Positions 23,523 to 37,265 of a stretch of DNA of 64,000 nucleotides are shown piece by piece; position 1 is the stretch's first letter, and the number at the start of each line of letters is the position of its first letter. Source of the stretch: Hermatobates lingyangjiaoensis (Eukaryota; Arthropoda; Insecta; Hemiptera; Hermatobatidae). Position numbers and translations under genes: made by a program. Location: assembly GCA_026182355.1 (NCBI GenBank), contig JAPFBL010000035.1:682001-746000 (forward strand). Reading direction: 5' to 3'. Below the pieces are notes generated by a model, which worked only from the letters and a program-made list of their open reading frames with translations, had not been told where the DNA came from and made no database searches.

Positions 23523-23635
23523 CTGTGACACATAGAAAGAAACATAACAAAGACTCACTTTTCAATATTTCGATCGCCATAACGGTCGAAATATTGAAAA
23601 GTGAGTCTTTGTTATGTTTCTTTCTACGTGTCAGT
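23523..23635. repeat. palindrome, family B-like, short
   Basis: Arms of about 52 bp around CGATCGCCATAACGG; the right arm ends in GGTCGAAATATTGAAAAGTG. The CTGATGA part is missing, so the palindrome starts inside stem II. The same arm stands alone at 17990-18060. Confidence 0.85.
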
Positions 23636-24719
23636 ATATTTTCAATATATAAATACTTAATTATAATTATATAGACTTGTGTAATATACTTAATTATATT
23701 ATAAAGATTCTTTTATATACATTTAATATTACCTTTGCAGTTTTAGGTGAAAAATCAAATAAAAACACTAGAGTGGCCTACTCTCAACTTTCCTATAAAT
23801 AAACATAATATCAAACTTGTGGACAACCAATTGAGTTTTGTTTTTATTTTTATATGTCAATCGTGTAGACGTAATATCAAACTTATAGCTAATCAATAAG
23901 ATTTCATTTTTTATTATGTATTATAACCACTTTATCAGTTATAACAAACGTAAAATCATTAATCTAAAACAATCTTCACATATTATTATTAAACTGAGGG
24001 CCTGAGTTTCATGTTACATATGGTTCATATGTAACACTCTCGGAATCATGTTCACTGCGACCATATCTGTCCTTTTCATCTTTTTGTCGTTTCTAAATTC
24101 AATATCTGTTATAAAGTTATTTAATGACCTTAACAATAATCATTAGAGAGTAATCTCTGCCATCTATTGGTTTTAAGTATGATATACCGAAAATCTTTAA
24201 CCTTTTCAACGCGATTTTATAATTCTCATATGGAATTTATTCATAAGTTTCCTTCTCTTCCAGAACACCTTCTCTTTTAACACCTTCTTTTGAACAGCTA
24301 TTTTCTTTCCAAATTTAATTTCACTTGGAATGAGCTTTTAAAACAAATTTAGACTTAGTTGTTTTAACCACCTTGTATCGTTTTCGTCCATTATGTTTGG
24401 GAAAGCTAGTGTTGTGCAAAATTGCTACAGACCCCCCAGAAGGTTTGTTTAGCTCCAAACTTTTCCAATCTGTCCACTACCCTATTCCTTTGTATTCCAT
24501 TCTGTACAGCTATACACATGAAAGTTAACTTATTTTTATCATGTTCATTATTATTATTAATTTTAGACCGGCAATATATAGACGTAAGCCTCTGAATCTC
24601 TTTGCCATTATTGATAACTGTCATGTTATCAATAATGCTTATGTATCCAAATAGCAGTTCAGAATGATTCCTGAAAAATGTGTGCCAAATAATAAGGGCC
24701 ATACTTTCCAATCCTATAA

Positions 24720-26400
24720 CAGCAATAAAAGGAGCAAACCTGTTATGTGTTGACCATTGTAAACAGATTTGCGTTTTTTCATCTTAAGACAGACAAAAAT
24801 ACCATCTTTTACAAATCACTTTATTTTAAGTCACATATTTCAATATAAATAACCAATAATTCTTTAACAAGCTAAACTTAAAAATTAATTACAGTTTTAA
24901 AAAAAACTTTGGTCATCCTTTTCAAAAGTCGTTTTACATTATTACATAAATGAAAAACAACATTTGGGTAAAAACTAAAATAAATAAATAACGTACATGC
25001 TAGTAGATTGCACGGCCAGCTTTGTGGCGAACATTCCTATCAAGTTAAAGCCTAAAGTTTTTTGCTTCTAAGAAATCTTTGTCATATAGAAAAATATGAC
25101 TTGCAATTACCTATATGGTATAATATTATCAAAGCATATTAACGTCTAAACTTTAGCAAAATGATAATCAATCAATCGGATTCGTCATTGACATTGTCAT
25201 TTAATTAAAGATAGTTATACAATGTTATTATAGAAAAGTTTGAAAAGCATGTTATAGGTTTGAAATGTTTAAGAAGAATATTTAAAAAGAAACAAGTTTC
25301 ACATCTTATTAAATGTTTTTAACTAACAGCTGCGAAACATTTTCCTTGATTTATTTATTTATTAAGAATAAAACAAAGGAAACAGTTGTCTTAAAACATT
25401 TTTACAGTTATTTGTGAACAGAGTTTTTGTAAGCTTATTAATATAGGTATTAGAATATTATAACAATTATTATATTTTTGTAAAAAAAATATAATTATCA
25501 TTAAGTTGATCATATATGCATGTTCAGTTCTCATTTAGTACATGTATTTCTTAACAATCAATCGATAATAAATACATAGCATTTACGTTTAATTAAAAAC
25601 ACATAATACTAATTATTTTAGAATCTATTTAGAGATAACTATGGTACTACAAGTGTAAAAATAATTTGCCTTTTTGGAATGTAGTTATTATGTTTAAGGT
25701 TTTTCGTTAATTCCACAAAAAAAAAAATTAAGATCATTTCACCAGGAAAAATTCCATCATAATGATATCAACAAAAAAAAAACACTGACTTTGGTTTTAA
25801 TATTTATGATAGGTATGATTAGTAATACAAACCGCTAAATTTCAATAAATAATATAACGAAACTTTTAAGCTTATAGATTTAGATCTAAATGTAATTTAA
25901 ATGCTTACCTAATTTAATATAAATTTACTTTGGCTCTTGGATAATTTAATCAGTTTACTTGTTTGTAATTGAGGTTTCATGTATTGATTCAGGGGCAAAT
26001 ATTTAAATGTGTGAATCTTTTATTATATATGTGATAGTAGTTCTTATTTGTTTTCTGAAGTTAAAAATAAATAAATATAACATTTAATAAAAAAATTTTA
26101 TGGTCAAGTCAATCAAGGTATAAATTAAAGTTGAGAATGTTTAAAGCAAAGACGTTTTGACAAACACAGTTCTGTTAATAGTTCATTACAGAATTTAATA
26201 CGTTTTACTATATCCTTTTTGAATCTCTGTCGAGAACCAGCATGCCGAAACATTCTAGTTATAATTACGTTTTATAGTCCAATAAGCATGTGTAGAGGAA
26301 ATAATTAATATCTCTGAAGGCAATGTCAATTGCCATTCTCATTGCCTTCTAAATATGAAATTTAATTTCATCGTACACATTAGCTTTTTACAAATAGATA
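24720..26400. other. no gene seen; AT-rich
   Basis: No supported exon, RNA gene or element. Several poly-A and poly-T runs. Confidence 0.6.
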
Positions 26401-28526
26401 CAACTGTTTTTTTTGTATAATCATTAATCGTGTTTTTAATTCTTGAAACGATGATTATGATGTATTTGTATTTGATTGACTTGAGTCACTTTATATTTAA
26501 AATAAGTAGGATCATATACACAATACTGTAAACATGTAGCTTTTTTGTTTTGTTTTTTTTGTTTCTTCAGTAGACAACCATATATTGCAGTGGCAAGATG
26601 AAGATTTTCGTGGTTTGGTAACTGAGAGTTAATATTAATGTTTTCATAATAGAGATTAAGATACAGTAAGTGCTGTTTGCTGGGCTGACAGGAGCTTGGG
26701 CGAATCGCACTGACCAGGTACTCTCTTCTTTCCCTGTTCCCACACCACCTCGTACCACTTCCACCCTCCTCTGTCACCCCCTGTGACTTTTATGACTCCA
26801 TCAAACTTATATTAGAAGCTCACTCCATCTCAAACCTTATTCAGTATAATTGTTATTTTATTTTTTAATAAGATCATTAAAATAGTAGTATATATTCAGG
26901 TCCACCTACCAAGACTTGCGCCAATATCAATTTTTATATATATGGATTCTTTGTGTTGATTTTCCATGATTTGTTGTGTTACAGTTAATAGGAAGGAAGT
27001 AGTATTAGTCTGGAGTTGTATTCAAGTTTGGCTGCTATTCAAGTCAAATTATTCAAACATCACTTGATTCAGATGGTCAAAAATAGTTACAACCATTCTA
27101 CTATGTCTTGCTCTTTTCTTTTGCCTTTTAATTTCTTTAAAATTTCAACTACGTTACTGTTTGCACTCAACTCAAGACATTGTCTTTAAAATTAAACATG
27201 GTTTAGGAAACTATTAAGACACTACCAGATAATTACTATTCCATGTTTATCATCATGAGCCAATCAATTTTAAATTGAATGAAAAGAGAATAATTATATA
27301 GATAAATAGTGTGTTCCAACCGATTTCAGAAGGTTTCTATTTGCACGATTCGAGTAACAATTGGGCCAAACAGATGGAAATTCTAATATTTCACTTTCTC
27401 TAACAAACTCAGGAATTAATTATTGGATGAATCATAACTATTCAAATAACTACAGATTTATTTAATACCGATCATTGAAAATAAATTATTTTTGACTTAT
27501 TTTATCAATGGTCTTTCTATAGCCAGATTTACTCAGAAAACTCCTGCATAGAACGTTTATATTTTATAAGCAGAAATCGGACTTTCATGTAATAGTTGTA
27601 TTTTTTTTGTGGGAGGGGGGGGGGGCTAAAATTATTTCAAAACTTGTACTCATAATAAATTTCAGGTTAAATATCACAGATATTCACTGTATATTTCTTG
27701 GACTTATGTGTTAAAATTGAGAATATACAAACAAGTACGGGAATTATCAATGCATTATTGTTGTAATATTCATGTTGAAATATTGTACAGAAAATTTTCT
27801 CATATCTTTCTATATTGTTGTCAGAAAAAAAAATTGCATATGCAGATAGAGCATTATCTATATTGCTGTTTTTCTATAGCAGTCCCATTCATTTTCTCTT
27901 GATGACGACAATTTAAACTTGTTATTAGAAGTTTTGGAATACGTTCGTAATTTCCTCTTTATTTATTATTCATTGCATTTCTGGTCAATCTTTTTTGACT
28001 ATTTATGCTATGTATATTGAAGATATATTGGAGAAAAAAGTGAAACCAAGATAAAGACAAAAGATATTTCAGTTATCGCTAGTGTTTTAATTACGCTTTT
28101 AATTTTACGATTTTAATTACTCTCGCTAATCTTGTTCGTATAGACATTTCTTTTTAGTTTCATTTTATCTTTCTTGTTATTTATTATAATAAGTAACTGT
28201 TACATAATATGTAACAATATTATTATATGTATCTTGTTGTAATAAGTTTGGATTGATATTTTTTTCTATGACCAATTATATTTGTCAGTTAAGTAATATA
28301 CGATTAGATATGTTGGGAATAAAGTTTTCTTTGTATGCAAACCCTTCATTCCATGATTTGACTAATATCATGCCACAAGGAGGAATAGTCTGAGTCATGG
28401 GGTGAGCCTCTGTTTAGAGAAGAGCTGTGGTTTCTGTTAGGGTAGTTAGGGCGAGGGCGGTGTGGGAGGTGCGGGCGACTGGAGCATCTGGTGGGTGCGA
28501 GTGCGCTGCAGGCAGAGGGGCTTGGC

Positions 28527-28714
28527 CTATGTCAGAGTGGACCTGGTGGGGAAGGCGTGGGCCATCTTAAGAGCCACTCTCTGCTGGACTGCGTGCAGCC
28601 TAGCCGCCAGGTAGCACATGAGGAAGGCTGCCGTGAACAGCATGGAGCCCAGGGCTGCCGTCACCAGCACCATGTTCTGGCAATTGGCGTCCAGGGCGGG
28701 GCCCGAGTAGACGT
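28527..28714 (-). CDS. ZP-domain protein, terminal exon (transmembrane and tail)
   Basis: Last coding exon of a zona pellucida-domain membrane protein. After a TTTGTTTGTTTAG acceptor it completes an Asp codon, then reads VYSGPALDANCQN, a hydrophobic segment of about 24 residues (MVLVTAALGSMLFTAAFLMC, near residues 268-292 of the 316 visible) and a short basic tail ending PTRSTLT. Such proteins are furin-cleaved and polymerise in the apical extracellular matrix or cuticle. The phase fits the exon at 30153. Noticeably GC-rich compared with its surroundings. Confidence 0.85.
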
Positions 28715-30152
28715 CTAAACAAACAAACATTGCCCTATTACTTCACACTTCATTGAGAATTACAGACTAATATCTACATCAACGATGTTTTATTAACAAA
28801 GTTATTTAGAAACTTTAATAATAATTTCTTAGCATGAGGAAATATCATACAGCAGTGGAATACAGCGCTGGACTAAGATATGTTGATGTGATTGAAATAA
28901 GTGTAAAAAACCCCACTTCGGATATATTAAAACATTTTAAAGTACATATTAATTAATTTTTTAAGTATTTTTAACCCCACACTTAAATACAAAAATTTAC
29001 AAGTTAATGAGACCTCTTTCTCTTGCTTTAGATGTCATTTGGCCATTTCTATTATGCGATAGGATATGGTTTCTATATATACTCCCATAATATTGTAGAT
29101 ACAAGTAGGAACTTGATTTTTACATTTATAGATAAAAAAGCCACGTAGTCCTATTTCTATTATATTAGTTTTACAGCGCAATTTAGATTAAAAGTATTGA
29201 AGGAATGATTGTCGAAGAGTTGGGTTAAGTCGTCTAACAAGTTATTTATTGTCAGGTTGGAGTACACAAGATACACACTTCCAATCGAAATATTTTTTTT
29301 AATTTTTTTTTATAGTTTAAATTGTTTTTAATATTATATTACATCTTTTGATAAACATGTTTTGTTGTTATAAATAAAGTACAAATATCTTACAAATGCA
29401 ATAAAAAACATTCACTTGTGTCTGCTTTTTTGTTTATTTCTTATACATTGAAAAGGGGGTCAAGGAGTCATGAAGCGTCTCTTATAGCCTCTCTGACTCT
29501 ACGCTACTCTCACCTTCTCGTGGTGGCCCCTGGACAGAGTGAGGCGGTTTGACTTACTCTAGACAGACGAGAGTGAAGCGGCTTTTCCTTTTTTTTATTC
29601 TCCTTTCGCTTTCTTTTCTTCCATATCCCTTTTCTCATCCCTTTCTTATGAAAAAAGAGAAAAAAAGACCTTCTCTTTACATTTCTTTCCCCTATTATGA
29701 AGTTCTTTTGTTCGTTTCATCTGGTAAAGGGAGGAAATTTTAACTGGCCTGATGATGGTGTGTTAAGCGACTGTGCACTGGATGGAAGGCACTCGGTCAG
29801 TCTAGGTGTCGGAACTGAGCCTCTGGGATACCTAGCGCCCTCCCAGAGTAATTAGTAAAGTTTCATCACAATCGTATGAACAGTTTTTGATAATTGGAGA
29901 CAGACAATCATTCAATGTTATTTACATAGATAAATTAAGGTGTTTTAAATCGTATGGTTAGATAATACTCGTATACTAAAACAAAATATTGTTCTTAAAT
30001 ATTTTCATACTAGATATTACAAATTTAGTATCATATATTGCTAATAATCATCAGTAGTGGACTTAACTCCATTTTATACGCTAAACGTAGGTGTAAGTGT
30101 GGTACAGAATAAACCTTTCTAACTGATTTTAAATTATGTAAAAGCACCTCAC

Positions 30153-30324
30153 CTCCTGGCATAAGGACAGTGTATCCAATATTCTCTTGGAACTTAGTAA
30201 AATGTGAAGAATTAGAATTGACGAGTGCTGTGGAGTTGAAATCCGTCGAGGATGCAACTGACTTTGTTTCTCTTCTTCTTCTCTTGCCATGTCCTGAAGG
30301 CTCGAACTGGTCCATGCAGTATTC
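30153..30324 (-). CDS. ZP-domain protein, exon with furin-type site
   Basis: Phase 0 start after a TTTGTTCAG acceptor; ends one base into a codon at GGAG|GTGAGG. It encodes EYCMDQFEPSGHGKRRRR, with a tetrabasic cleavage site at about residues 211-215, where ZP polymers are released from their membrane anchor. A Ser/Asn-rich stretch with N-S-T and N-S-S glycosylation sequons follows, then YTVLMPG. Joins in phase to both neighbouring exons. Confidence 0.88.
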
Positions 30325-31216
30325 CTGAACAAACATAGACAACATATAGAACTGACAGCCATGCAAGCAGTTTCAGTGGTTACAAATCTCAGTTAGTAAG
30401 TGATTTACACTCAATTATGCCCTAAGTAAACTCATTACCAGAAATAGTAAACATTAATTTAATTAATTCATTTATATAAAAATAAATAAATAACATGGAT
30501 TCAACCATGTGTTTTGCAAATAGGCCGGCGTGAATGTGTATAATGAACTAAGTTCATTATAATATCTTAATGGAACAAAAATTAATATAAACTTTTTAGT
30601 AAGGACCTTTGCATTACTGACAACTGAATGTCAAAATGTCAACAAATAGGAAATGTCAATTTTACACAAGTACATTGTTTTAATAATTTTGAGATTTTGG
30701 AGAAAAATGTTTGGAATAAAAGTTGAAGAGAATTAATTCTGTAATCTTATGTGTCGTCTGTATGTGTGTGTGTTTGTGTAGTTCAGAATTTCTCTAAAAC
30801 CATTTGTTTACAAATATTTAATCTGAATATTTTACTATAAGTCTGTATAGATTTTATTTGTTATAGTTATAGTTTTAGACGTAGAGTTGACCCAAAAAAT
30901 GGTCCTATTAATACTCGTTCATACATAATTAATGAAACCTATTTGTTTGTATAGCAGTTTACGCAGAGAGATAACAGTCCATTAAAGTGATTGAAACGAA
31001 TGCCAACGAGAGATTTGCGATAAATGTTCCTATACGTGCACACACATGCACACACATTAATTCATGAATGAAACATACAATTCCAGGTAGTATCGTCCGT
31101 GTTGTTTTGGATTTCTATGGTTATGGAGGCTATCTCCCATGCCCTAGGAAGAGTTTGCTAACCAGTGGACCCTGACGCAGTATTCTGTTAGATAAAGAGT
31201 TTTGTTTTATACTAAC

Positions 31217-31394
31217 GGGTTGACAGTCGATAGGGTCCATGCAGGCTTTGATCTGACTGTGTATCCAGAGAGTGGACCGCTCTCTCATAGAGCTCAGCAG
31301 AAAAGCCTCAAAGTCGAGAAACACTTCATTGGGACGTTCTCGGTACCTGGCTGGCTGATGTGGAATTATTGTCACAAAGTCGCTGTTTCGACAC
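31217..31394 (-). CDS. ZP-domain protein, C-terminal ZP-C exon
   Basis: Acceptor TTGTTGCAG, donor CCC|GTTAGT. One base completes a Gly, then 59 codons: CRNSDFVTII, NEVFLDFEAFLLS, and IHSQIKACMDPIDCQP. The ring of Cys residues (C-x3-D-x2-C near the end) and the F-x-F-E-A-F strand are typical of ZP-C modules of insect ZP proteins. Ends in phase 0, matching exon 30153. Confidence 0.9.
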
Positions 31395-32512
31395 CTGCAA
31401 CAAGAATTTAGTTGGCTATTACTGTTTAATATAAAGAGGCTTTGGTATAACCAAAGGATATACCTATACCTTTGGTATAGCCTGCACGCTATAATTACAC
31501 AAAGTTAACTGGTCCTATGGTAAGTTATATGCAAAATACACAATACAAAAAAGATAACCAAAGCAAACATTAAATAATACACAGAGCAGAATACATTTAG
31601 TGCGATTGATATTTCGAAAAATAATTCGTCATGAAAAGAAGATCAGAATTGAAAACAAAGTTGGGAGATGTATTTAGTCTGTCATAACGTGACAAATTTT
31701 GCGTAAATATAAGAAATGGGCCACTGGTTTTAATGAATAGTTCATAGTACAATTCAGTTTTTGATTTAAGCATGAGAAAAGAAGTAACTGAAGGTATGTC
31801 CAGCACTGACAGGCTTTGAGTACTAATCAGCTCTAACATTGAATGCCATTTTCACTTCTTGTAATTTTCATGTCAAATGGGAGCGCGGTATCATTTTTCT
31901 ATTTCACACGTAAATTTGTGATAATGACATGGATTAAGAATATCATTGTACTTTCCTTTTTCAATAATAAAAAATAAACTGTCGACTTAGAGTTTAATGA
32001 TCCTACTTTTCTGCATAGTTCACTACTGCAGCAGTTAAGTGATTCAACAGTGACTATATTAGCAAGACAAGAACTAGTGATGTAGGTGTTCAAAATATTT
32101 GTTTATATACAGCTCCATTCAACCTCAGTTATCTAACTTCACATATAAAATTTAAAATTGAAAGTATTTTTTTTTAAGTGAAAATGTGTACCGAAGTGAA
32201 AACAATTTTATTCCACTGTTTTGTTTTTATTATTTCCTTGGCTAAATCTAATGGTACGTTTGCAGAAAGTAATTGAACATGTACACACACCCATATTAAG
32301 TTTACAAAGAGTACTTGATTAGCTAAGGCTTTTTTAAGTTCCAATGATCTTTTTTGTAACTTTGAATTTATTCTTGCATACAAAGTTTATAAGTAAAGTC
32401 AATGTCCACTCTTATGACATGATCAGTCAGAGTGGACTGATTTATTTATAACTATTTATTTATAATTTATTTACCATCATGTTTTATCATTTTATTATTA
32501 ATTATATTTAAC

Positions 32513-32774
32513 TTTAAATTACACAAAACACGACACAGAAAAAAGAATAAAAAGCAAGCTTACTAAATTTTCAATACTTCGAACTGTTGTTCGTCATCAG
32601 GAGTAGAATAGAAGAGAGGACGAAGTGAGAGAGATATCTTCACGTTGAAGGACGAAGCGAGAATCGTCCTCTCTACTAGTCTACTTCTGATGACGAACAA
32701 CAGTTCGAAATATTAAGAATATAGTAAGTGTGCTTTTTATTCTTTTTTCTGTGTCGTGTTTTGTGTAATTTAAA
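32513..32774. repeat. palindrome, family T, with hammerhead-like core
   Basis: Arms about 32513-32630 and 32670-32774. The right arm reads CTGATGA, C, stem GAAC/GTTC, then GAAATATT. It sits in an intron of the ZP gene. The centre contains GAGAGGACGAAG repeats. Confidence 0.85.
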
Positions 32775-33156
32775 GATTTATAGTCCGTGTGGACAGTTGA
32801 TTCAATTTAGTAATTTGTTATCTTTATTATTATTCCTTTTTTTTCCTTTCGTGTATTGACACTTGTTAGTCTACTTTTATTTCTTTTTATTCCTCTTTTC
32901 TCTCCTTGTTTGGCAGCAGCACACTCTGATCTGCTGGATTTTCTTCTTGTTAGTATTTACCTGATCAATGGGATGGCCACTTTCCCCTGATGTCGACAAA
33001 ATTCGAAATATAGAACTGAGTTATGCCTGTTCCTTATATGTACTCTTTCTCCCTTCATTTCCATGTATAGTGTGTGTAGTGAGATTTGCATTCCGAATAC
33101 GGGAATCATTATAGTTTTGTTACTAGTTAAATGAGATATATGTGGAGTAGACATAC

Positions 33157-33247
33157 CCTCCTCTGACGAGAGAGACACTGCCTGTGGCATGAGCTTCATC
33201 GGGGTCTGGAGACACTGCCACCTCCATCAGCTTGACGTACTTCCACG
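33157..33247 (-). CDS. ZP-domain protein, internal exon
   Basis: 91 bases between ATGTTTGCAG and GAGG|GTATGT. Read in the frame set by its neighbours it gives WKYVKLMEVAVSPDP and GSVSLVRGG, part of ZP-C (the V-K-x-x-x-V/C-x-V-S-x-D strand). A longer ORF in another frame at the same place is a shadow. Confidence 0.88.
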
Positions 33248-33703
33248 CTGCAAACATCATTTGAATTAGTACGTATACTCGTACTATACACATAAATTTA
33301 GGATTATTTCTTTACTAAGATAAACACAATCTATTCTAAGGTCAAACTTAATATTCGATGGTTAAGTATTGAGCTACAATCAAAAGTCAAGCAAAATTTG
33401 TTTACATCCTAAATTTATATTAATTTAATTAAATAGCATTTTTAATATATTTATTAGTTCTGATAATATGCGTTACTTGTATATTTATCTAAGACAAATA
33501 CGAGTATTAATCTATTTCTGAGTTTGATTTTCATTCGTCATTTGTCCCCCTCTTAGATTTTAATTGAAGCTTTTATTATTTTCCAACTTGCTCTCACAAT
33601 GAGAATATTTTGCGTGTACTGATCTTTAAGGTCTTAGATCAGGTCATTACTTGCAGCGGTGTTAGCTTCTAATAAAGCTATGACACACAAACACAAAGAG
33701 CAC

Positions 33704-33888
33704 CTGATTTGGGGTTGATTCTTGCCCGAAGCTGAAGCTTTGTCCCAATCGGTACTGCTTGGTCGACAGGCAGTTCACTGCCAGAAACATTGGATATCCT
33801 GGCTGGAGCTTCCTTGTACAGAGCCACTTCGTACTCAAGTCTGCCTGGGGTCTCCTCCACGACGCCTGAGACTCGAGCTCCGTGTGGC
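33704..33888 (-). CDS. ZP-domain protein, internal exon
   Basis: 185 bases between AATGCGCAG and TCAG|GTGCTC. It encodes PHGARVSGVVEETPGRLEYE, then ALYKEAPARISNVSG and PVDQAVPIGTKLQLRARIN. The last block (V-x-I-G-x-x-L-x-L-R-x-x-I) is a recognised ZP-C opening strand after the inter-domain linker. Phases agree on both sides. Confidence 0.9.
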
Positions 33889-34805
33889 CTGCGCATTTTC
33901 CCAGTTACATGAATATAAATATAACAAATATTTCTTGAATCAAATTATCAAGCTTTCATAAGCAAGTTTTCTTTAAATAAAAGTTATATATTGTAGCTAC
34001 ATAAGGAATTATTATTTCACATCATGAAATTCGCATCAGTTTTGAAAATTCACAATAGTACAGTTGTCGTTTTGTGTTTTGTCCCGATATATCCTGAGCC
34101 TATAATAATGGAATAACTACACTTATATTAGCAAAAAGTATAACTTTTATTAAAGTACACTTCCTGCAATGTATTTGTAGTTATGAAGATATCTTAAATA
34201 AAGACAAAACGTAAGATTTTTAAAGTAATTAGGTTATTTTACCAATAAATCTGAAAATTCTTATTACATTTTTCATGGAACCATTTCTGCCATCCACCAA
34301 CAACTCTAAGAACGTTAAATCAACTTGTTTCTATTATAACACCGAAATTAATGAACTTTGGTTGGAACCATCATTTGGATGGGTGACACTAAGTACCGCT
34401 GGTTTAATAGAAGCTGAACTATAAATGAGCAAAATCCCCCCCCCCTAATTAAAGTCGTAAAATCTATAAGTGTAAGTATCATAAACAACGAGTATAAAAA
34501 ACAGTAAATAAATAGTTGGCATAAAATATACAAGAAAGTAAAGCACATCAATACGCTTAATGATTGGAGTTGTCTCAATGTATATATATCTATATATATA
34601 CATACTTTAAAAACTTTGAGAAACAGGAATGGAAAACAGAAACTAGGACTAGGACTAGGTGATAAGCTTTATAGTTTTAATGAAGAGACGAGGAAGGAAT
34701 TCTGGAAACTGGAGAAATTATGTAAGAAACAGATACAAGCCAAATACGGGGCGTTATTTAACAATATATATATATAAAGCTTTCACATAAACACGTGAAA
34801 TAACA

Positions 34806-34990
34806 ATCAATGATCAAACCACAATAAGAAATGGGAAAACAAGACTAAGATCTTTCAACCGTAACAAGCGGTCTTCGTCAGAGTCAAAAACCCAACTGAC
34901 TCTCTTGGGTTTTTGACTCTGACGAAGACCTCTTGTTACGGTTGAAAGATCTTAGTCTTGTTTTCCAATTTCTTATTGTGGTTTGATCAT

Positions 34991-34994
<4 letters not shown>
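34806..34994. repeat. palindrome, family D, with hammerhead-like core
   Basis: Arms ATCAATGATCAAACCACAAT... and complement, a few mismatches, loop near 34895. The outer unit on the left (TTTCACATAAACACGTG, 34780) is also kept. (TA)n on both sides (34764-34776 and 34994-35034). Inside a ZP-gene intron. Confidence 0.9.

Positions 34995-35034
<40 letters not shown>
34994..35034. repeat. (TA)n microsatellite
   Basis: About 20 TA units between a family D palindrome and a family Y arm (35035-35125). Confidence 0.95.
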
Positions 35035-35037
<3 letters not shown>

Positions 35038-35184
35038 TAAACAAACGAAAAGACGATCCAAACTGGACACAAAGTTAGTTCAAAATCGAGGAAGAGTAAC
35101 ACACAGAGTAAAGAAACACACTTGCAATATATATTAAACGATTACAACAAAATAAAACGTAAATTTCACACAAACTTAGTAAAA

Positions 35185-35286
35185 ACAACGTAGAAACAAC
35201 ACATAACTCACTTCAATATTTAGACCTCTTCTGCTGAGGACGATGTGGTCGAAATATTGAAGTGAGTTGTATATTGTTTCTACGTG
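35185..35286. repeat. palindrome, family B-like
   Basis: Arms of about 40 bp (ACGTAGAAACAAC-CATAACTCACTTCAATATT). The centre reads CTGAGGACGATGTGGTCGAAA, again a CTGANGA-stem-GAAA order. Confidence 0.8.
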
Positions 35287-36884
35287 TTCTTTTCTTGTAA
35301 TCACTTGATATGTTGTCCTAACGAGCTGTTTCATGTTTCAAATATATATATACGTTGATTATATTTCACATTTATCACATGGAGAATGCTTTAAATGACA
35401 TATGAATCCGCATTTAGATAATATCATTTCAGTATTGTTGGTGTACCGTGTATTACTATTTATTTCAATTAATTAAAAAAAATATTTATTCTAAAGTGTA
35501 AAGATAATATTTTTATAACCGCCTATTTAATAATAGAAGCATTACAAAAAAGTTGATTGACAATTTGAAAATAAATTTAAATTTGTTAAAATAAATTGCC
35601 TTTTTTTTGGTTTAGCTTTAAAGTGGAAAGTAAAGTACAGTAAAGTAATAATGTTTTGTTCATATTGTTTAGCATGAAGAAATGTGTTGAAATAAATTAA
35701 ACTAATATTTTCTCTTTATAGGAGTTTGAATATACTGCAAAGGAAAACGATACATCAAACTAACTAATCTAGTGGCTTTAGTAATAAACGCGTCCGGGGG
35801 AGACAAGGAGAACATTTGCAAATTTATATTCCACTTTATATTGTTATGATTTAAATTACATTTTAAGATCATTTGGTTTCTTTTGTAGTGTTCGAGAATT
35901 TATTTAGTTTCTTTTTCTGTCATACTATTACAAATTAAGCAACTTAAAAACTACATAGTATTTTTAAAATTGTAAATTAACTCTTAACGCGTATTACAGC
36001 GAGTGCAGAAGGGAGAATAGAGTAAAAGTTATGAGAATGGTGAAATCTAATTAAAGAAGGCAATAAAAAGTTAAATAAGCTAATAAAAAATGATTCTAGA
36101 GCATGAAAAATAGTGTTCTTGAGATTTCTTTACTTGGTAAAGTACTTAATTTTAAGTTAATTGTTTAATTTTAGTGTGTCATGAAATCCTTACGAGATAT
36201 ATTTAAAAACAAACGAAGCTGATGCTCTAAAATCAATTTTAAACATCTAATGTTTTTATGTTAAACTTATTCTCATTTACCTATTACCCATTTCAAAATA
36301 CCCTCCACTCCCACCCTTCCATAATTCCTACACTGCAATTTTAAGTACATTTCTATTGTTCGCAACAGCACCAAAGTCTTTTTTGAACTGTTTCAGCGTC
36401 TCAAATTTTATTCTTATTAGTTTACATTTGGCTGTAGGGGGTAGGAAAAAGATACATCGTGACAGGTTAGGCAAATAAGGTAGATTTTTTCACCATTGGG
36501 ATAGTATATTTCGGTAAAAGGGTTTCGACAAGCAATGAAATCTTTGCCTGTGCGTTGTCCCGGTGAACGACCTATGATTTTGTTTTCAGCAATTAGGATT
36601 TTTTGGTCATAATTTTTCCATACTTTTTTGTAAGATCTCAAGGTACATAATCCGGGGATTAAGAGAAAAAAACAATAATAATTTTCCATGACATATCGTG
36701 GTCAATTTATACTATTTCAGTAATTACATGAATACTGAAACGTTGGTATCATCAGATTACCAATGTAAAGACTGAGATTAAGCACACTAGGGTCATATAC
36801 AGTTTTTTACAACTCAGACTTTTGCCCTCTATTCCTCCATTGTAATGTTGTTTTGACTGTGCCTCAAAATTTGCGGTATTGTCC

Positions 36885-37010
36885 AGCAATTGATTCAGAA
36901 CATCTTTAAAAATCCTGTCAAATCTAGCAGTACTATCGTCGAATCTTGTAGTGCTACTGTCAAATCTGGTAATGCTATTGTCACATTTAGTAATGTTACT
37001 ATCACCGTTT
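36885..37010 (-). pseudogene. remnant ORF with seven-residue repeat
   Basis: The minus strand is open and reads four degenerate 21-bp units encoding D-x-S-x-T-(K/R)-x heptads (DNSITRF, DSSTTRF, DDSTARF) followed by DRIFKDVLNQLLDN. It is a possible coiled-coil segment of a gag-like or unknown element protein. No family recognised; no start codon or splice context seen. Confidence 0.35.
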
Positions 37011-37265
37011 AAAGGGTTCAGAAAGCAGTAAATATTTTCTTTAAAATTGGGAGAGATTTATGAAAAAATTTAAGACTATAAATTGCAAATGTAACCTAAT
37101 TGTACACTTAATGTTAGACTTCAGAGAATAGAATAACTTTTAAAGGTAACTGAAGCTGTACACGGCGTAGGATATTGCTCCGGCACGAAATGTGCCCCAA
37201 GACGAATTACTTCAAAATATAAATATAAGATTTGTTGGTACCATTTTAATTTTTGAAATCTTGCT

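Noticed and set aside
24406..24711. 101-residue minus-strand ORF
   Set aside because: Possibly a decayed element protein, but no motif could be recognised and the neighbouring frames are full of stops.
26436..26777. 113-residue minus-strand ORF in moderately GC-rich DNA
   Set aside because: No recognisable domain, no splice context, and the frame passes through AT-rich sequence. Could be reconsidered if transcripts exist.
28491..28718. 75-residue ORF on the plus strand
   Set aside because: Shadow of the GC-rich terminal ZP exon on the other strand; the minus-strand reading has a transmembrane segment and a fitting splice phase.
3854..35034. CRISPR array or bacterial repeat system
   Set aside because: Repeats are inverted pairs of unequal spacing next to microsatellites in intron-bearing animal DNA; no regular spacers.
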